From Azospirillum canadense (GTDB lineage Bacteria; Pseudomonadota; Alphaproteobacteria; Azospirillales; Azospirillaceae): a stretch of DNA of 64,000 bases. The notes beneath the pieces are model-generated. The model saw only the letters and a program-made list of their open reading frames with translations, did not search any database and was not told the origin of the DNA. The stretch spans positions 1 to 64,000 of the forward strand of contig NZ_JAOQNG010000009.1 of assembly GCF_025961225.1 (NCBI RefSeq), in the 5' to 3' direction. This document shows, one piece after another, positions 9,310 through 18,203 of this stretch (the first letter of the stretch is position 1; every line of letters begins with the position of its first letter). The position numbers and the translations under genes are program-made.

Positions 9310-9587
9310 CGGCGGACCGCCACCGATGCCACCGGCGAACTGAGTGCAAGATCAGCCCGCCTTCGGGACGAAGAAAGGGTCGCGCGGCACGGCTTGCCGT
9401 CAAGCCCTGCGCCGAAGGCGCACCGCTGCGCGGCTGCGGGGCTTGACCGCGGCACCGCGCCGCGCAGAGGGGCATTCATGTCCCGAATGCCGGGGAGCGA
9501 GCCGATGCTTGCGAGGGCCTGTACCACGGTCACGGGTGAAAAACGCTGTCGGCAGATCAGGTCACATCGGAACTTGTCAATCTCATC
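9310..9587 (+). ncRNA. Structured untranslated right end of IS110 A, possible guide RNA region
   Basis: This 278-base stretch has no plausible gene but strong inverted repeats. GTCAAGCCC (9399-9407) pairs with GGGCTTGAC (9439-9447), enclosing a perfect TGCGCC-GAA-GGCGCA hairpin (9408-9422). ACGGC-TT-GCCGT lies at its left shoulder. IS110-family elements are known to express a structured bridge RNA from an untranslated end. In the IS110 group that end is usually the left one, so 5079-5324 is an equal candidate here. Confidence 0.3.
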
Positions 9588-9590
9588 CGT

Positions 9591-10601
9591 GGTGTAGAGA
9601 AGGCGCCGGACCTCGCCGGGGAAGGCGTAGAACGGCACCACCTCGGTCCAGGCCCGGCGCCAGCTCTGGCCGATGGCCGGATACTTGCGGCCCCAGGCGC
9701 TGTCCTCGAAGGCCGCCAGGGCGGCCGCGCCGGCGTCGGCGTCCACGGCTCGGTAGATGTCCTTCAATGCCGCCGCCACCGCTTTGCGGTCCTTCCAGGA
9801 GACGAAGTCCAAGCTGGTGCGAAGCAGATGAACGATGCAGGTCTGGACCGTGGTCTCGGGGAACACCGCCTGAATGGCGTCCGGAAAGCCCTTCAGCCCA
9901 TCAACGACGGCGATCAGGATGTCCTCAACGCCGCGGTTCTTCAGCTCATTCAGAACGCGCAGCCAGAACTTGGCCCCCTCGTTCTGTTCCAGCCAGAGGC
10001 CGAGCACCTCCTTGGTGCCGTCGGCGCGCACGCCCAGCGCGATGTGGACGGCCTTGTTGCGCACCAAGCCCTCGTCGCGGATCTTGACGCGCAGGGCGTC
10101 GAAAAAGACCAGGGGGTAGACCGGCTCCAGCGGCCGGGCCTGCCAAGTGGCAACCTCCTCCAGCACGGCGTCGGTCACCGCGCTGATCAGGTCGGGCGAC
10201 ACCTCCACCCCGTACAGCTCCCGCAGATGCCCGACGATCTCGCGCGCGCTCATGCCGCGCGCGTACATCGAGATGATCTTGTCGTCAAAGCCGGGGAAGC
10301 GGCGCTGGTACTTGGCGATGAGCTGCGGATCGAAGCTCGCCTGCCGGTCGCGCGGAATGTCCAGCTCGATCTTGCCGGTCTCGGTCAGCACCGTCTTGCG
10401 GCTGTAGCCGTTCCGGCCATTGCCGGCGCCTCCCTCGCCGGACAGGTGATGGTCCATCTCGGCGTTCAGCGCGCGCTCGGCGAGCGCCTTCTTCAGGCTG
10501 TCCAGCAGGCCGTTCGGATCGAACGCGCTCTTCGGATCGGCGCCGGCCAACAGCTGGTCGAGCAGCGCGTCAGGAATAGCGGGCGGTTTGCGTCGGGCCA
10601 T
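9591..10601 (-). pseudogene. IS256-family transposase A, 5' part
   Basis: The first 337 codons of the same transposase. It starts MARRKPPAIPDALLDQLLAG and carries GRNGYSRKTVLTETG, the first catalytic aspartate region YPLVFFDALRVKIRDEG and the second in LIAVVDGLKGFPDAI. Reading is native up to LLYTT at about 9591. Downstream residues in the open frame belong to the inserted IS110 and are not part of the protein. A ribosome site (GGAGACC) precedes the ATG at 10601. Confidence 0.9.
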
Positions 10602-10667
10602 CGGAGGTCTCCTTTTTCCTCACTATGCCCGCCCGCACACAAAATTCCTGACAGTCCCCCCGACATG

Positions 10668-10813
10668 CCCAACGGTTTCTCGCCACCCACAGCTCGATCC
10701 ACAACCACTTCCAACTGCGTCGCCATCGCCTCTTCGCCACCGAATACCGTGCCGCCCGCACTCGCGCCTTCACCACCTGGCGCGAGGTGACCGGCCTCGC
10801 CCGGACCGCCTGA
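10668..10813 (+). pseudogene. IS6-family transposase, 3' part
   Basis: In frame after removal of the nested IS256, this reads AQRFLATHSSIHNHFQLRR and ends with TWREVTGLARTA and TGA at 10811. These are typical C-terminal residues of IS6 transposases. It is separated from its 5' part by 5.8 kb of nested elements. Confidence 0.85.
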
Positions 10814-11148
10814 ATCTTTCAGCAAGCAGGTTGTTCAGGCCCTCGGTTCGTCAGCCGACCGTGAAGTTGACAGCACCGCTCCAGCCGATCCGTCAGTTCG
10901 CCCGGCAGGATGCCGGAAACGCGCGTTGCGCGGAGCGGTGCAAGCGTTTGCTGATTGGAGCCGCTCCAGGGATCGGGCCGACGTGGCCGAAACCAGCACC
11001 GTCCGCAACGCTTCACAACCGAGGTGCGGCAATCGGTCTCATTCGGTGATTCCTCGGCCCGCATCGCGTTCGTTTACTTTGTAACACAGTACGACTATAT
11101 GACGCGGCGCATCGCGGTGACCCAAGGCGGCCGCGCTAGGAGGAATGT

Positions 11149-11814
11149 GTGAAGAACGGCGATAGTCTGAAGGTGAGCGTTGCTCCGACGCTGCGGAAGC
11201 AGATCGCGGACACACTTCGAAACGCCATTGCGCTTGGCGAGTTCGACGCGGGTGAGCGGCTGGTCGAGCGCGTGCTGTGCGAACGCATCGGGTGCTCGAG
11301 AACCTCGTTGCGCGAAGCGCTCCGCGAGTTGGAAAACGAGGGGCTCATCACCAATCTGCCGAATCGCGGACTGATCGTCGCGACGCTGACCAAAAAGGAA
11401 GCCCGCGCCATTTTCGAAGTCCGCGCGGCCCTGGAAGCGCTCATCTGCCGTCTCTTCTGCGAAAAGGCCACGCCGGAAGACCTGCAGGAGTGCCAAAATG
11501 CGTTCGAGGGGGTGGTTGCCGCCTATGAGGCTGGTGTGCCCCGCGACATGATCATCGCCAAGTCCCGGCTTTATGACGTGCTGATGGCCGGGGCGGACAG
11601 TGTCATCGCCGAACGGATGCTGCGCAGCATTCACATCCGTGTTTCGCAACTGCGCGTGATGTCCCTCGCCTCCACGGGGCGGCGCGAGGCATCGCTCCAG
11701 GAACTCCGCGCGCTCGTGGAGTGCCTGCTGGCGCGTGATGCCAAGCGTGCGGAAGAGTTGAGCCGCCATCACGTCGAACAGGCGACCGAAAGCGCCCTGG
11801 CGCGCCTCGATTGA
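11149..11814 (+). CDS. GntR family regulator with FCD domain (1)
   Basis: A 221-residue one-component regulator. The winged helix at about residues 13-75 reads LRKQIADTLRNAIALGEFDAG, then RIGCSRTSLREALRELENEGL and PNRGLIVATL. The all-helical FCD ligand domain follows (AIFEVRAALEALICRLF and HIRVSQLRVM). The start is GTG 11149, four bases past an out-of-frame ATG and six bases past AGGAGG. FCD regulators typically sense carboxylic acids. The 271 bases between the IS6 end and this gene hold no gene that I can support. Its target is not evident; the hydrolase and aldo/keto reductase next door point toward it from the other strand. Confidence 0.9.
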   Translation: MKNGDSLKVSVAPTLRKQIADTLRNAIALGEFDAGERLVERVLCERIGCSRTSLREALRELENEGLITNLPNRGLIVATLTKKEARAIFEVRAALEALICRLFCEKATPEDLQECQNAFEGVVAAYEAGVPRDMIIAKSRLYDVLMAGADSVIAERMLRSIHIRVSQLRVMSLASTGRREASLQELRALVECLLARDAKRAEELSRHHVEQATESALARLD

Positions 11815-11865
11815 TGCTGCCGGCGTCCGACGGCAGAGGAAAGGGGAAAGCCGGGACGCCGCCCG

Positions 11866-12717
11866 TCAGCGCGGACTGTTCCGTTCCAGGAAGTCGATCA
11901 GAAGGGACGCGAACTCGGTCGGTTGCTCATGCATGACCCAGTGGCCGGCATCGAGCGCGTGGAAATCGGCACCGGGGATCAACGCCTGCAGCGCCTGCCC
12001 TCGTGCCACCGGGACGGTTTCGTCGCGTGATCCCCAGATCAACAGGCTCGGCAGGGCCAGCGAGGGAAGGAACGGCAGAAGGGTGGCTTCCTGGATCGCG
12101 GTGTATCCCGTGTAGCCGGACATCGCCCGCGCGCGCGACAGGAAGGCCTCCCTGTTGCCGGACGCCTGCGCCACCCGGAAGTTCTCGCGGAGGACCGCTT
12201 CGAACGCGGGATCCGTGCCGTGGCGCAAGTGCCCTTCCGTGCGTACGAAGGTGTCTTCATCCACCGCCCGCGTCCGATAATCGTAAGCGCGTTCCGACGC
12301 CGCGATCCATGCCGCGTCGCGCTGGCCGCCCAGGGACGGGGCGGTGCCACCGCTCGTCACGATGACGAGGCCACGGATGCGGTCCGGACAGTCGATCGCG
12401 AGCCGGCTGGCCACGTAGCCACCCTCGGAATGCCCGACCACCGTGACATCGTGCAGGTCGAGTGCCTCGACGAGGGCGCGGGCATGAGCGGCGCGTGCGC
12501 GTCGGTCGAGGTAGCCGGGCACGTCGCTGCGACCGAAGCCCGGCTGATCGTAGGTGATCACCCGTGCTCGCTTCTCCAATTCAGGAACGAGCCGGAACCA
12601 CGTCAGCCGGGCATCGACGGCGATGCTCGATCCGTGGATCAGCAGGACCGGCGCCCCGGCTCCGGATTCCGTGAGGCGGGTGCGATAGCCGCCGATCGTC
12701 TGATCCCATTCGAGCAT
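11866..12717 (-). CDS. Alpha/beta hydrolase
   Basis: A 283-residue cytoplasmic hydrolase of the alpha/beta fold. The oxyanion motif LLIHGSSIAVD is near residue 27. The nucleophile serine lies in VVGHSEGGYVA, the acid in WGSRDETVP and the histidine in DAGHWVMHEQP, in the standard order. The ATG at 12717 lies just before the domain, and longer in-frame reading upstream is antisense to other genes. It is 14 bases downstream of the aldo/keto reductase stop, so the two form an operon, possibly with the GntR gene at 14433. The substrate is unknown; esters or C-C bond cleavage products of aromatic breakdown are typical for this family. Confidence 0.88.
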   Translation of the reverse strand: MLEWDQTIGGYRTRLTESGAGAPVLLIHGSSIAVDARLTWFRLVPELEKRARVITYDQPGFGRSDVPGYLDRRARAAHARALVEALDLHDVTVVGHSEGGYVASRLAIDCPDRIRGLVIVTSGGTAPSLGGQRDAAWIAASERAYDYRTRAVDEDTFVRTEGHLRHGTDPAFEAVLRENFRVAQASGNREAFLSRARAMSGYTGYTAIQEATLLPFLPSLALPSLLIWGSRDETVPVARGQALQALIPGADFHALDAGHWVMHEQPTEFASLLIDFLERNSPR

Positions 12718-12731
12718 CGTCGGTCGTCCTG

Positions 12732-13712
12732 TCAATGGCCACCACCCGTCAGCGGACGAGGGGCGTACGCTCCAGCGATGAGCGCGATGTCGTCGGGCGC
12801 AAGCTCGATGCCGAGCGCCGCGACGGCCGCGTCGACGTGCTCCTCCGACGTGGCGCCGAAAATCGGCGACGTGATTCCCGGCTGAGCGAGGGTCCAGGCA
12901 AGGGAAATCTGGGCCGCGGTCCGGCCGTGCCGTTCGGCAACCGTCGCGACGGCCTCGAACACGGTGAAATCGGCCGGACGGTGATAGTGCTTGGTCGTGT
13001 AGTCGTCGCTTTGCGTCCGGACGGTGGTGTTCGCCGGATCGCGGCGGTCCGCGGCGAGGAAGCCCCGGGCCATCGGGCTGAAGGGGATCAGGGCGAGGCC
13101 TTCGTGCCGGCAGAGCGGCAGCAGCTCGCGTTCGCATTCGCGATGGGCGGGATTGTATTCACACTGCATCGAAACGAACCGTGGCAGGTGCTTGACCGCG
13201 GCCTTGGAGAGCGCGAGCGCCATGGACCAAGCCGGCATCGTTGCCGCGCCGACGTAGAGCGCCTTGCCGGAGCGAACGATGTCGGCGAAGGCATCGACGA
13301 GCTCGTCGAGGTCCGTTGCGGGATCCCAGATGTGCGTCTGGAAGAGATCGACGTGGTCCGTGCCGAGCCGGCGGAGCGAGGCATCGACCGCGTCGAACAG
13401 GTGCTTGCGGGAGAAGCCTCGGCCGTTGCAATGCGACGCCATCGGGTTGCCCGCCTTCGTCGCCACCACGACGCTGTCGCGCGGAACGCGGCGCAGAAGG
13501 ACCTCGCCCAGGATCCGTTCGCTCTCGCCGGCGGAATAAAAGTCGCACGTGTCGAAGAAGTTGATCCCGAGGTCAAGCGCACGGCCGACAATCTTGTGCG
13601 CTGCGCGCGCGTCGAGGACCCAACGGCGCCACTCGCTGGACCCGAACCCCATCGCGCCGAGGCACAGCTGGGACACTTTCAGATTGCTGCGGCCGAATTT
13701 CACGTATCGCAT
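12732..13712 (-). CDS. Aldo/keto reductase
   Basis: A 326-residue NADPH-type oxidoreductase with a TIM-barrel fold. The catalytic tetrad is visible: Asp and Tyr in FFDTCDFYSAGESE, Lys in VVVATKAGN and His in DLFQTHIWD. The phosphate-binding C-terminal region around SPIFGATSEEHVDAAV is present. It starts at ATG 13712 after AGGAGTTCTC. Transcribed with the downstream alpha/beta hydrolase, and possibly under the GntR regulator just upstream. The substrate is unknown. Confidence 0.92.
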   Translation of the reverse strand: MRYVKFGRSNLKVSQLCLGAMGFGSSEWRRWVLDARAAHKIVGRALDLGINFFDTCDFYSAGESERILGEVLLRRVPRDSVVVATKAGNPMASHCNGRGFSRKHLFDAVDASLRRLGTDHVDLFQTHIWDPATDLDELVDAFADIVRSGKALYVGAATMPAWSMALALSKAAVKHLPRFVSMQCEYNPAHRECERELLPLCRHEGLALIPFSPMARGFLAADRRDPANTTVRTQSDDYTTKHYHRPADFTVFEAVATVAERHGRTAAQISLAWTLAQPGITSPIFGATSEEHVDAAVAALGIELAPDDIALIAGAYAPRPLTGGGH

Positions 13713-13755
13713 GAGAACTCCTGTGTTGGCATGGTCTGCGCTCGCGCCGGTGCGG

Positions 13756-14433
13756 TCACGCCTCGTGAAGCACGTCCTGGGCGAATTTGGCGGAACGTTC
13801 GATGTAGGCCCGGGTGAGCTGTTCGGCCAAATCGGCATCGCGCCGCCGATAGGCGTCCACGATCCGGTGCAGCATCGCCATGGTCTCGCCGCGGCGTTCG
13901 CGCGAGGCCGAGCGCGCGGTGATGGTGCGCAGGTAGGTGACCCGTGCGCGCAGGACGGCGACCATCTGGCGGGCAACGTCATTGCCGGCCCCCGACATGA
14001 CGATGTCCGACACGGCATCGAGCCGCTGGGCATGGAGCAGCGCGCTGGTGGGCTCGTTCACGGCCTCGGCGGCGTTGACCGCGACCTCGAGCGCATCGAT
14101 GTCCGCGTCGCTGGCGCGCGCCACAAAAAGCCGCGCGGTCGCGGCTTCGATGATCGCGCGCACCTCATAGATTTGCTGCGCCTCTTCCGCGGTGACACGC
14201 GTGACAAACATGCCTTTGCCCGGCACGCGCTGCACCAGCCCCTCGGCCTGCAGTTGGCTCAGCGCTTCGCGAATGCTGGTCCGGCTGACGCCCGTCTCGT
14301 CGGCCAGCACTCTTTCGGCCAGCTTCTCCCCCGGTTTGAAGTGCTGGGTCAGAATCGCATCGCGCAGCACTTCCACGGTCCTGTCGCGGAGCGTCGGCGT
14401 GTCCGCCATCGTCCATGAGATCGTCCCAATCAC
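13756..14433 (-). CDS. GntR family regulator with FCD domain (2)
   Basis: A regulator of about 217-225 residues. The winged helix reads LRDRTVEVLRDAILTQHFKPG, then ETGVSRTSIREALSQLQAEGL. The FCD domain includes IYEVRAIIEAATARLFV and VTYLRTITARSASRERR. I place the start at GTG 14433 because AGGAG lies ten bases upstream. ATG 14409, eight codons in, has no visible ribosome site but is also possible. It is divergent from the hydrolase-ABC operon starting at 14583. The spacer holds a strong palindrome that is probably its operator. Confidence 0.88.
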   Translation of the reverse strand: MIGTISWTMADTPTLRDRTVEVLRDAILTQHFKPGEKLAERVLADETGVSRTSIREALSQLQAEGLVQRVPGKGMFVTRVTAEEAQQIYEVRAIIEAATARLFVARASDADIDALEVAVNAAEAVNEPTSALLHAQRLDAVSDIVMSGAGNDVARQMVAVLRARVTYLRTITARSASRERRGETMAMLHRIVDAYRRRDADLAEQLTRAYIERSAKFAQDVLHEA

Positions 14434-14521
14434 TTTTCCGTCACTCCTGTTCGTTCCCGCCCTCGGTGGCCGTCCCGACCCGAGCGCCACGCCATCAATT
14501 TGGCCGGTTGACTGTCGGACT

Positions 14522-14543
14522 GTACGCCGGTATACCGTCATAC
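14522..14543. promoter_or_regulatory. Candidate GntR (FCD) operator
   Basis: The perfect 10-base palindrome CGGTATACCG (14528-14537) is extended on both sides by GTAyG/CrTAC arms to a 22-base imperfect inverted repeat. It lies 40 bases before the ATG of the divergent operon and 88 bases from the GntR start. The GGTATACC core is typical of FadR-subfamily GntR sites. Confidence 0.6.
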
Positions 14544-14582
14544 AAGACAAAACGCCAGACCAAACGATGGCTCGGAGTCCAA

Positions 14583-15368
14583 ATGCCCACCACACGCGAC
14601 GGCAGCATTCGGTACGAACGCAGCGGACGGGGGCAGCCCCTGATGCTCATCCACGGAGTCGGCGCCAATCTCGAGAGTTGGGACGGGGTGTGCGCCACAC
14701 TCGGCGGGGAGTTCGATGTCATCCGCCTCGATCTCCGCGGCCACGGCGGCTCCGCTCGCATCGACGGCGCCCTGGCCATCGACGACTTTGCCATGGATGT
14801 CCTGAAGGTCATGGACGACGCCGGGGTGTCGCGAGCCCACCTTGTTGGCTTCTCTCTGGGCGGGCTCATCGCGCAGCGGCTCGCCCAGGGATGGCCAGAG
14901 CGTTTCGACCGCGTCGTCATCCTCTCGGCGGTCGCCGCCCGGACGCCGGAGGAACGGGAACGCGTGCTTGCGCGGCTGAACGCGATCCGCGAGGGCGGCA
15001 TGGAGGCCATCGTCGGCGCCGCCACCGACCGCTGGTTCACCGAGGCGTTCGCGCGCACACACCCCGACGTGATCGCCAACCGGATCGCCGAGCTAAAGGC
15101 GGTGCACGTGCCGTCCTATCTGGAGGCGTATCGCGTGTTCGGTCAGACCGAGCTGGTCGACAGCCTCCACCTGATTCCGCATGAGACCCTGGTGATGACC
15201 GGCGAGTTCGATCAGGGATCGAACGTCCGCATGGCCGAGACCATGAAGGCGCGGATTCCGAACGCCGAGCTTCGCATTCTGCCCGGGCTCAAGCACAGCG
15301 TGCTCGCCGAGGCCCCGGACCTCGTCGCCAGCCACGTCAGCGAATTCCTGAACCGCCATTCCACGTAA
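14583..15368 (+). CDS. Alpha/beta hydrolase, 3-oxoadipate enol-lactonase-like
   Basis: A 261-residue alpha/beta hydrolase resembling PcaD-type enol-lactonases. It shows LMLIHGVGANLESWD, the nucleophile elbow LVGFSLGGLIAQ, the acid in MTGEFDQGSN and the histidine in GLKHSVLAEAP. It is the first gene of a long operon, and the carboxymuconolactone-decarboxylase-like gene follows 14 bases later, an order that recalls pcaDC. The frame is open further upstream, but ATG 14583 begins right before the domain and leaves room for the GntR operator. The real substrate is unknown, because no other protocatechuate genes are present. Confidence 0.88.
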   Translation: MPTTRDGSIRYERSGRGQPLMLIHGVGANLESWDGVCATLGGEFDVIRLDLRGHGGSARIDGALAIDDFAMDVLKVMDDAGVSRAHLVGFSLGGLIAQRLAQGWPERFDRVVILSAVAARTPEERERVLARLNAIREGGMEAIVGAATDRWFTEAFARTHPDVIANRIAELKAVHVPSYLEAYRVFGQTELVDSLHLIPHETLVMTGEFDQGSNVRMAETMKARIPNAELRILPGLKHSVLAEAPDLVASHVSEFLNRHST

Positions 15369-15382
15369 GGATCGAACAACCC

Positions 15383-15775
15383 ATGGACAACGCTCTCTTC
15401 GAGCGCGGACTTGAGAAGCGCAAAGCCACGCTTGGCCCGGACTATGTCGAGCGGGCGATGACGAACGCCACCGAATTCTCGAAAGACTTTCAGTCGTTCA
15501 TCACAGAATATTGCTGGGGTGCGGCCTGGGGTGACCCGACATTGCCGGCGAAGACACGCAGCATGGTCAACGTGACCATGATCGCGGCGCTGAACCGGAT
15601 GCACGAATGGGAGCTGCACTTCCGCGGGGCGCTGCGCAACGGCGTCACGCAGGAGGAACTGCGCGCTCTCATCACCCAAATCACCATTTACTGTGGCGTT
15701 CCGGTTGGCGTCGAATGCCACCGCATCGCCAACCGTGTTCTGGCCGAGTTGGACGCGGAGCGTGAACGGTCATGA
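15383..15775 (+). CDS. Carboxymuconolactone decarboxylase family protein
   Basis: A 130-residue all-helical protein close in size to 4-carboxymuconolactone decarboxylase (PcaC). Recognisable stretches are KTRSMVNVTMIAALNRMHEWELHFRGALRNGVT, given here as residues about 57-90, then QEELRALITQITIYCGVPVG. The AhpD-type CxxC pair is absent, which argues for a decarboxylase-like rather than a peroxidase-like role. A short spacer follows the hydrolase, and it overlaps the next gene by four bases (ATGA). Confidence 0.88.
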   Translation: MDNALFERGLEKRKATLGPDYVERAMTNATEFSKDFQSFITEYCWGAAWGDPTLPAKTRSMVNVTMIAALNRMHEWELHFRGALRNGVTQEELRALITQITIYCGVPVGVECHRIANRVLAELDAERERS

Positions 15776-16389
15776 CCGACATCGTGATCCGCAAGGTCGT
15801 CGACCACGTCGAGGACGTCCTGATGGAAGGCGGCCGCGCCGCGCCGCGACCGCTTCGCATGGCGGCCTGTGCGGCTGTGATCCGCAATCCCTGGGCGGGG
15901 CAGGGGTTCGTCGACGATCTGGCGCCGGCCATCCTGGCACATGCCCCCATTCTGGCAGAGGCCCTGGTGCCGCGCCTGGTCGCCCTGATGGGCGGGGCGG
16001 AGCGCATTGAAGCCTACGGCAAAGCCGCGGTGGTTGGCACGAACGGCGAGATCGAGCACGCCGCGGGGCTGATTCACACGCTGCATTTTGGAAACGCGTT
16101 CCGCATCGGCGCCGAGGGCAACGCCTTTCTGCCCTTCGTCAACAAGCGGTCCGGCGCCGGCGTGCCCATCGCGTTCCCGCTGACGCACAAGCGCGAAGAG
16201 CGCAAGGGGACGCGGTCGCACTTCCTTTCGATCGAATTTGCCATTTCCGATGCCCCGACGGCCGATGAGATCGTGGTCGCGCTCGGCGCCGCGGACGGCG
16301 GGCGTCCCCACCACCGCATTGGCGACCGCTTTCAGGACATGAAGGCGATGGGGGTCGATCAGACCGGAAAACCGCACGCCACGCCGTAA
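15772..16389 (+). CDS. Amino acid synthesis family protein (PF06684-like)
   Basis: A 205-residue protein with the signature of the poorly characterised amino_acid_synth family. It shows ACAAVIRNPWAGQGFVDDL, EAYGKAAVVGTNGEIEHAAG, and HKREERKGTRSHFLSIEFAI. Its biochemical role is not settled. In other genomes it travels with ABC transporters and amidases or hydrolases, as here. The start overlaps the preceding stop as ATGA, so it is translationally coupled. Confidence 0.82.
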   Translation: MTDIVIRKVVDHVEDVLMEGGRAAPRPLRMAACAAVIRNPWAGQGFVDDLAPAILAHAPILAEALVPRLVALMGGAERIEAYGKAAVVGTNGEIEHAAGLIHTLHFGNAFRIGAEGNAFLPFVNKRSGAGVPIAFPLTHKREERKGTRSHFLSIEFAISDAPTADEIVVALGAADGGRPHHRIGDRFQDMKAMGVDQTGKPHATP

Positions 16390-16543
16390 CGCGCGCATCC
16401 CACCCGGCGTCAGGCCGAGGCACAGCCGCCTCTTTGGCACGCTGCACAGGGCTTCTGATCCGTGCTCCCCATGGCCCGACCGGGCCGCTGCCGTCGCGAT
16501 CACATGACGAACGAAACGCCACTCACACGAGAGGGAGAGCAGC

Positions 16544-18082
16544 ATGCTGAAAAAAGGAATGGCGGCGGTCGCCGCGGCCTTGGTCTTCGGAACCGTGTTT
16601 GCGTCCGGCGCCCGTGCTGCCGACGATGCCCAACCGGTTCAGGGGGGGACGCTGAACGTCGGTTACCTCAGTGACACCAAGACCTTGGATCCGATCGTCT
16701 CGCAGCAGTGGACGGAACGGCCGATCCTGTTCCTGATGTTCGATTCCCTGGTCGACCTCGCTCCAGACTTCTCCCTGAAGCCGGGCTTGGCCGAGAGTTG
16801 GACCTTCGAGAATGGGGAGAAGCGGATCGTCCTGCATCTGCGCAAGGGCGTCAGCTTTCACGACGGAACGCCGTTCGATGCGGCGGCGGTGAAGTGGAAC
16901 TTCGACGTCCGCCTGGATCCGGCGGCGAATTCCAGCCAGCGCAGCCAGCTTGCCTCGGTGGTGACCTCCGTTGATGTCGTCGACGAGCACACCGTCGCCA
17001 TCAACCTCACCCAGCCCTACCCGCCGCTGCTCGCGCAACTGGCTGACCGGGCCGGCCTCATGGTCTCACCGACGGCGGCGAAGACCTGGGGCAAGGACCT
17101 GGGGTCCCACCCGGTCGGCACCGGTCCGTTCAAGTTCAAGGACTGGGTGCGCGGCAACCACATCACGCTCGTGCGCAACGAGGGCTTCTGGCAGCCGGGC
17201 ATGCCCCACCTCGACGGCGTGACGTTCAACGATATCCCGTCGAACGTGGTCGGCGTTCAGCGCATCGCGATTGGTGAACTCGATTACGTCGGCCAGATCT
17301 CCCCGCTCGACACCCGCCTCGCCGCGGCCAACCCCGACACCGCGCTGGTCGCTGCGACGGGCGGCAATTGGTATTCGCTGCAGTGGCGGTGGGACACGGC
17401 GCCCTACAGCAACGAGAAGTTCCGGCAGGCGGTTGCCCATGCGCTCAACCGCGATCGCATCAACGCGATTGTGTGGGCCGGGAAGGGGCAGATTTCGGAC
17501 GGGGTCACGCCCAACGGCCTGTGGTGGACCCCCACAGACCTCGTCCATTACAGCTACGACCCGGCGAAGGCGCGCGCGCTGCTCGCCGAGAGCGGAATTG
17601 CGCCGAACACGACGCTGACCCTTGCCGCTCCGAGCGGGGATCCGCTGCGTCGGCTCGCCGAGTTGATCAAGGAAGATCTCGACGCGGTCGGCCTCAAAAT
17701 CCAGCTCGCGCCGGTTCCCCAGAGCGAATATTACGCCAAGACGGTCGCCGGCGAGATCAAGTTCACGCCCATGCGCTGGACCCAGCGCGCCGATCCGGAC
17801 GGCCTCATTCAATATCTGTTCGCCAGCAACGGTGCGGCGAACTCGACGGGGTACAAAAACGCTGACGTCGACACCTGGATTCAGGAGGCCCGCGTCACGA
17901 CGGACGCTGAACTGCGCAAGTCGCTGTACAACAAGATTCAGCGCCAGATTTCGGCCGACCTTCCGTACGTTCCGATCGGCTTCAGCAGCGAATTCAGCGC
18001 CATTCGTAAGGTCGCGCATGGGTTCACGCCGATGCCCGACCTGATCCCCCGCTTCCGCTCCATGTGGAAGAGCGCCAAGTGA
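16544..18082 (+). CDS. ABC transporter substrate-binding protein, peptide/nickel type (family 5)
   Basis: A 512-residue periplasmic binding protein. The Sec signal peptide reads MLKKGMAAVAAALVFGTVFA and is cleaved after GARA. The mature part has the family-5 signatures GGTLNVGYLSDTKTLDPIVS and AESWTFENGEKRIVLHLRKG, with FHDGTPFDAAAVKWNFD after it. A ribosome site (GAGAGGGAGAGC) precedes the ATG. It belongs with the DppB/DppC-type permeases at 19746-21480 and the fused ATPase at 24112. Family members bind peptides but also many other solutes, so a peptide substrate is not implied. Confidence 0.93.
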   Translation: MLKKGMAAVAAALVFGTVFASGARAADDAQPVQGGTLNVGYLSDTKTLDPIVSQQWTERPILFLMFDSLVDLAPDFSLKPGLAESWTFENGEKRIVLHLRKGVSFHDGTPFDAAAVKWNFDVRLDPAANSSQRSQLASVVTSVDVVDEHTVAINLTQPYPPLLAQLADRAGLMVSPTAAKTWGKDLGSHPVGTGPFKFKDWVRGNHITLVRNEGFWQPGMPHLDGVTFNDIPSNVVGVQRIAIGELDYVGQISPLDTRLAAANPDTALVAATGGNWYSLQWRWDTAPYSNEKFRQAVAHALNRDRINAIVWAGKGQISDGVTPNGLWWTPTDLVHYSYDPAKARALLAESGIAPNTTLTLAAPSGDPLRRLAELIKEDLDAVGLKIQLAPVPQSEYYAKTVAGEIKFTPMRWTQRADPDGLIQYLFASNGAANSTGYKNADVDTWIQEARVTTDAELRKSLYNKIQRQISADLPYVPIGFSSEFSAIRKVAHGFTPMPDLIPRFRSMWKSAK

Positions 18083-18203
18083 CCCTCCTGGCGGCGCCTT
18101 GACCGCCGCCTGCCGACGGTCGGCCCTCCTCCCGGTGCCTCGGGCATTGGAGCGCGCCGGGCCGACCCTCCCCGAAACCGACCGGACACGGCACGAGACG
18201 ACG

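Larger units (their letters stand above)
5079..9590 (+). mobile_element. IS110-family element A, third layer
   Basis: Inserted in the IS256-A transposase gene. The triplet CGT (5076-5078 and 9588-9590) occurs at both junctions, and removing 5079-9590 restores the transposase frame. After subtracting the nested IS5 the element is about 1.77 kb. It has a 246-base untranslated left end and a 278-base untranslated right end, both rich in inverted repeats, as expected for IS110 elements that encode a guide (bridge) RNA. Confidence 0.8.
4824..10658 (-). mobile_element. IS256-family element A, second layer
   Basis: Both ends read GGGACTGTCAGGAATTTTGT inward, at 4824 and inverted ending at 10658. 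A perfect 9-base target duplication, CCCGACATG, lies at 4815-4823 and 10659-10667. The native element is about 1.3 kb. It is interrupted inside its transposase gene by an IS110 at 5079-9587. Confidence 0.9.
4211..10877 (+). mobile_element. IS6-family element, outermost layer of nested pile 1
   Basis: The imperfect terminal repeats are GGTGTTGTCA at 4211 and, inverted, GGTGCTGTCA ending at 10877. The native element is about 0.8 kb. It is inflated by an IS256 inserted after 4823 and duplicating CCCGACATG. No 8-base duplication flanks the IS6 itself. Its left neighbour is an IS3 fragment and its right neighbour is the GntR upstream region, so it probably sits at a rearrangement junction. Confidence 0.75.

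Noticed and set aside
9219..9590. C-terminal 120 residues of the IS256-A frame
   Set aside because: This stretch belongs to the IS110 and IS5 inserted in the gene; the native C-terminus is at 4869-5078.
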